This document shows positions 62,466 to 64,000 of a stretch of DNA of 64,000 nt, one piece after another. The first letter of the stretch is position 1; the number at the start of each line of letters is the position of its first letter. Under the pieces are notes generated by a model. It was not told the DNA's origin and made no database searches. It was given only the letters and a program-made list of their open reading frames with translations. Location: positions 62,001 through 126,000 of the forward strand of contig NZ_CP159406.1 of the NCBI RefSeq assembly GCF_040500525.1, written 5' to 3'. The position numbers were made by a program, and so were the translations under genes. The DNA is from Azospirillum formosense. GTDB taxonomy: Bacteria > Pseudomonadota > Alphaproteobacteria > Azospirillales > Azospirillaceae.

Positions 62466-62648
62466 TGAGAGAATTTATGGGCCGATATCCTTAACATTGA
62501 ATGAAAGACATTATCCTCCCAATGGAATACCTAATTTTCGTGACCAATGATTTCCAATACTTAAGCTCAAGCTTGAATCGATGGTCGATGCGTGTGCAAG
62601 GCACCGTGCGGTGTGGGCAGTGGCGGGAGCCTATGCGCCGGAAAGGCT

Positions 62649-62687
62649 TGGAGTGTTGTCGCGTGCCGGGGTTTGGAGTCTTGTCGC
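62649..62687 (-). repeat. Two iterons downstream of repA
   Basis: TGGAGTGTTGTCGC (62649-62662) and TGGAGTCTTGTCGC (62674-62687), 25 bp apart start to start. They are reverse complements of the iteron consensus GCGACAAGACTCCA found upstream of repA. Possible secondary Rep-binding or incompatibility sites. Confidence 0.75.
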
Positions 62688-62767
62688 AGCGTTGGAGGGC
62701 CAGGAAAGCCGCCGGTTCTTGGAAAAATCCATCTCTTCGAAAAGACAGGGGATACGGCCCTAACAGG

Positions 62768-62804
62768 CCGAAGGCGTTTGATGGGGTGCATCAAACGCCT
62801 TCGG
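62768..62804 (-). terminator. Terminator directly after repA
   Basis: Perfect 16-bp stem (CCGAAGGCGTTTGATG and complement) with 5-nt loop, starting 1 nt after the repA stop codon on the minus strand. No T-tract follows. Confidence 0.6.
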
Positions 62805-62805
62805 G

Positions 62806-63744
62806 TCAGCGGGCGATCTGCTGGATCTTTCGTTCCGGTATCGGCGGAGGCGAGGGATGGAGCAGCAGGCCCTGCTCCTCCACATCGACCCTGGCGTCGG
62901 GATACACGGCGAGCGCCAGTTGAAGCGCCTCAATGAAGCGTTTCCGGAAATCCCGCAGCCGGCTGTAGCCGGCGCCGAACTGTTCGAACACCGCCAGCCA
63001 TGTGATCGGTGTCGGCCGGTTCAGGATATGCAGGCGGTAGGCCAGCCAGATGTAGATGTCGATGCTGGTGCTGTTGTTCTGGATGTGCCGCAGGGCGGGC
63101 TCCCAGATCGGCACCGGATGCGCTTTCAGTTCGCGGAAGAAGGCTTCCGAGAGCAGCACCCGGTCTTCCCACAGCATGCCCTGTTGCGAGTCCGGCGAGG
63201 CGGAAAAATGGATGCCGCCCTTCACGATGGAATCCTTTTCGAATCCCAGGCTGTTGGCGTCCTCCCAGGCGAAGGTCAGGTTGCAGGCGGCGATGCGCGA
63301 TGCCTGCTCGCGGATGTCGCGGTAGGTCTGTCCTCCAACCGACAGCCCCATCCGGTCCAGCCACTCATGCATGCTGCGCCCGAGTTCGACTTCCCGGCTG
63401 TCGGTTTGCAGGGCACGGGTCTGCAGATAGAGCAGGATCATGCGGGCGCGGCTGCCATACGGCACACCGTAAAGTTTGAAACCACCACCACGAATGGGCA
63501 ATCGCCCTGGCTCGATCAGCAAACGGATCTTATGTCCTCGCCGTTCCCATGGCTGCTCGTCCGGCAGGCGCCGGTGAGGCAGAGCGGTCAAGGCAAAGCC
63601 GGAATAGGTGATTCCAAGCTCCTGCCGTTCCTCTTCCAGGACCGCTGTAGCGATGTCGATCAGCGAGATCTGGTTGGGGTCGGTCTGGAGTGCTTTGGCT
63701 TGCTCGCGACCCACTTGGGTTATCAGCTTATGCAACTGGCCCAT
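62806..63744 (-). CDS. repA: Plasmid replication initiator RepA (RPA family)
   Basis: 312 residues. Matches the plasmid-encoded RepA (RPA, PF04796) pattern of alphaproteobacterial plasmids: an N-terminal helical region, LTALPHRRLPDEQPWERRGHKIRLLIEPG, YGVPYGSRARMILLYLQTRAL, GLSVGGQTYRDIREQASRIAACNL, and IDIYIWLAYRLHILNRPTPITW. It binds iterons and opens the origin. The flanking iterons, five upstream and two downstream, place the origin at 63.8-64.0 kb, possibly continuing beyond the edge. This gene shows the window belongs to an iteron-type plasmid or chromid. Confidence 0.93.
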   Translation of the reverse strand: MGQLHKLITQVGREQAKALQTDPNQISLIDIATAVLEEERQELGITYSGFALTALPHRRLPDEQPWERRGHKIRLLIEPGRLPIRGGGFKLYGVPYGSRARMILLYLQTRALQTDSREVELGRSMHEWLDRMGLSVGGQTYRDIREQASRIAACNLTFAWEDANSLGFEKDSIVKGGIHFSASPDSQQGMLWEDRVLLSEAFFRELKAHPVPIWEPALRHIQNNSTSIDIYIWLAYRLHILNRPTPITWLAVFEQFGAGYSRLRDFRKRFIEALQLALAVYPDARVDVEEQGLLLHPSPPPIPERKIQQIAR

Positions 63745-63821
63745 TGCGCGCCTGACTCGTGGATCGTTTCGGGTTCATTTGCTGAAATTCCCTATATCAC
63801 GCAGGTTCTCACCCGGCAACT

Positions 63822-63998
63822 TGGAGTCTTGTCGCGCAATCTACTTGTAGGGTTAATTGAGTTATCTATTTGTTTGTGCGACAAGACTCCAGTAGAGAAT
63901 CGCGATTCGCGCGACAAGAGTCCAGAATTTGCGCGACAACACTCCAGGGGATGATTCGCTCGTCCTGTGGAACCCTCTGCGAACGCGACAAGACTCCA
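63822..63998 (+). repeat. Iteron array upstream of repA (origin of replication)
   Basis: Consensus GCGACAAGACTCCA. Copies: 63878-63891 (exact), 63911-63924 (one mismatch), 63933-63946 (one mismatch), 63985-63998 (exact), and an inverted copy at 63822-63835. Start-to-start spacings of the direct copies are 33, 22 and 52 bp, near whole helical turns. An AT-rich stretch lies at 63836-63877 between the inverted and direct copies. The array may continue past the window. Confidence 0.88.
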
Positions 63999-64000
63999 GT

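Larger units (their letters stand above)
62010..62805. other. Intergenic region between rmlA and repA holding sRNA-like genes
   Basis: 796 bp with no supported protein gene. It contains two candidate small RNA genes, two iterons downstream of repA and the repA terminator, each listed separately. Open frames here overlap these structures and have no matching codon bias. Confidence 0.6.

Overview
The window is GC-rich DNA with the strong third-position GC bias of an alphaproteobacterium. Its content suggests an Azospirillum-like bacterium, and a plasmid or chromid rather than the main chromosome: at the right end is a RepA-type replication initiator (62806-63744) flanked by seven copies of a 14-bp iteron. 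A tRNA-Gly gene (55023-55097) and several sugar-nucleotide genes argue for a stable chromid rather than a small accessory plasmid. The genus assignment is inference; replicon type and gene families are read from the sequence.

Almost everything concerns building, exporting or decorating surface polysaccharide and secreted surface proteins. Left part (1-10.6 kb, mostly minus strand): two NAD-dependent epimerases with a C-methyltransferase (deoxysugar modification), an M10/RTX metalloprotease, then a four-gene block with a GT61 glycosyltransferase and three methyltransferase-like proteins, one carrying an F5/8C (discoidin) domain and one a CBM-like domain. Next (11.1-18.5 kb) is a type I secretion cassette: a VWA/FG-GAP protein, an ABC transporter with a degenerate C39 domain and a HlyD adaptor. 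After it come an F5/8C-fucosyltransferase-like protein, a methyltransferase, GDP-L-fucose synthase and a large GT4 protein. At 25.5-31.1 kb lies an approximately 1,880-residue RTX/Calx-beta/FG-GAP protein with 1,257-bp near-perfect tandem repeats; its C-terminal module is homologous to that of the VWA protein, so both may be cargo of the same exporter.

From 31 to 51 kb are galE, a GT4 glycosyltransferase, an Asn-rich RTX-like surface protein gene with a very strong terminator, a TPR-GT2-GT4 protein joined in frame to a ChW-repeat region, more glycosyltransferases and methyltransferases, and a heptose block (gmhA, a GDP-heptose-type nucleotidyltransferase, an epimerase, gmhB). A NUDIX hydrolase, a TctB/TctA transporter and an RraA-like aldolase (51-54.6 kb) form a metabolic interlude. 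After the tRNA come pseB-pseC (pseudaminic acid), a small unknown protein, ugd, a phosphomannomutase/phosphoglucomutase and rmlA.

The sugar nucleotides implied are GDP-L-fucose, UDP-galactose, UDP-glucuronate, dTDP-glucose-derived deoxysugars, GDP-heptose and a pseudaminic acid precursor. No Wzx/Wzy, Wza/Wzc or ABC-2 polysaccharide exporter is visible, so polymerisation and export must lie elsewhere. Between rmlA and repA lie two paralogous candidate small-RNA genes of about 68 nt, each with a -10 box, an anti-Shine-Dalgarno CCTCCC stretch and an intrinsic terminator; they are the least expected element. No CRISPR array, rRNA, prophage or intact insertion sequence was seen.
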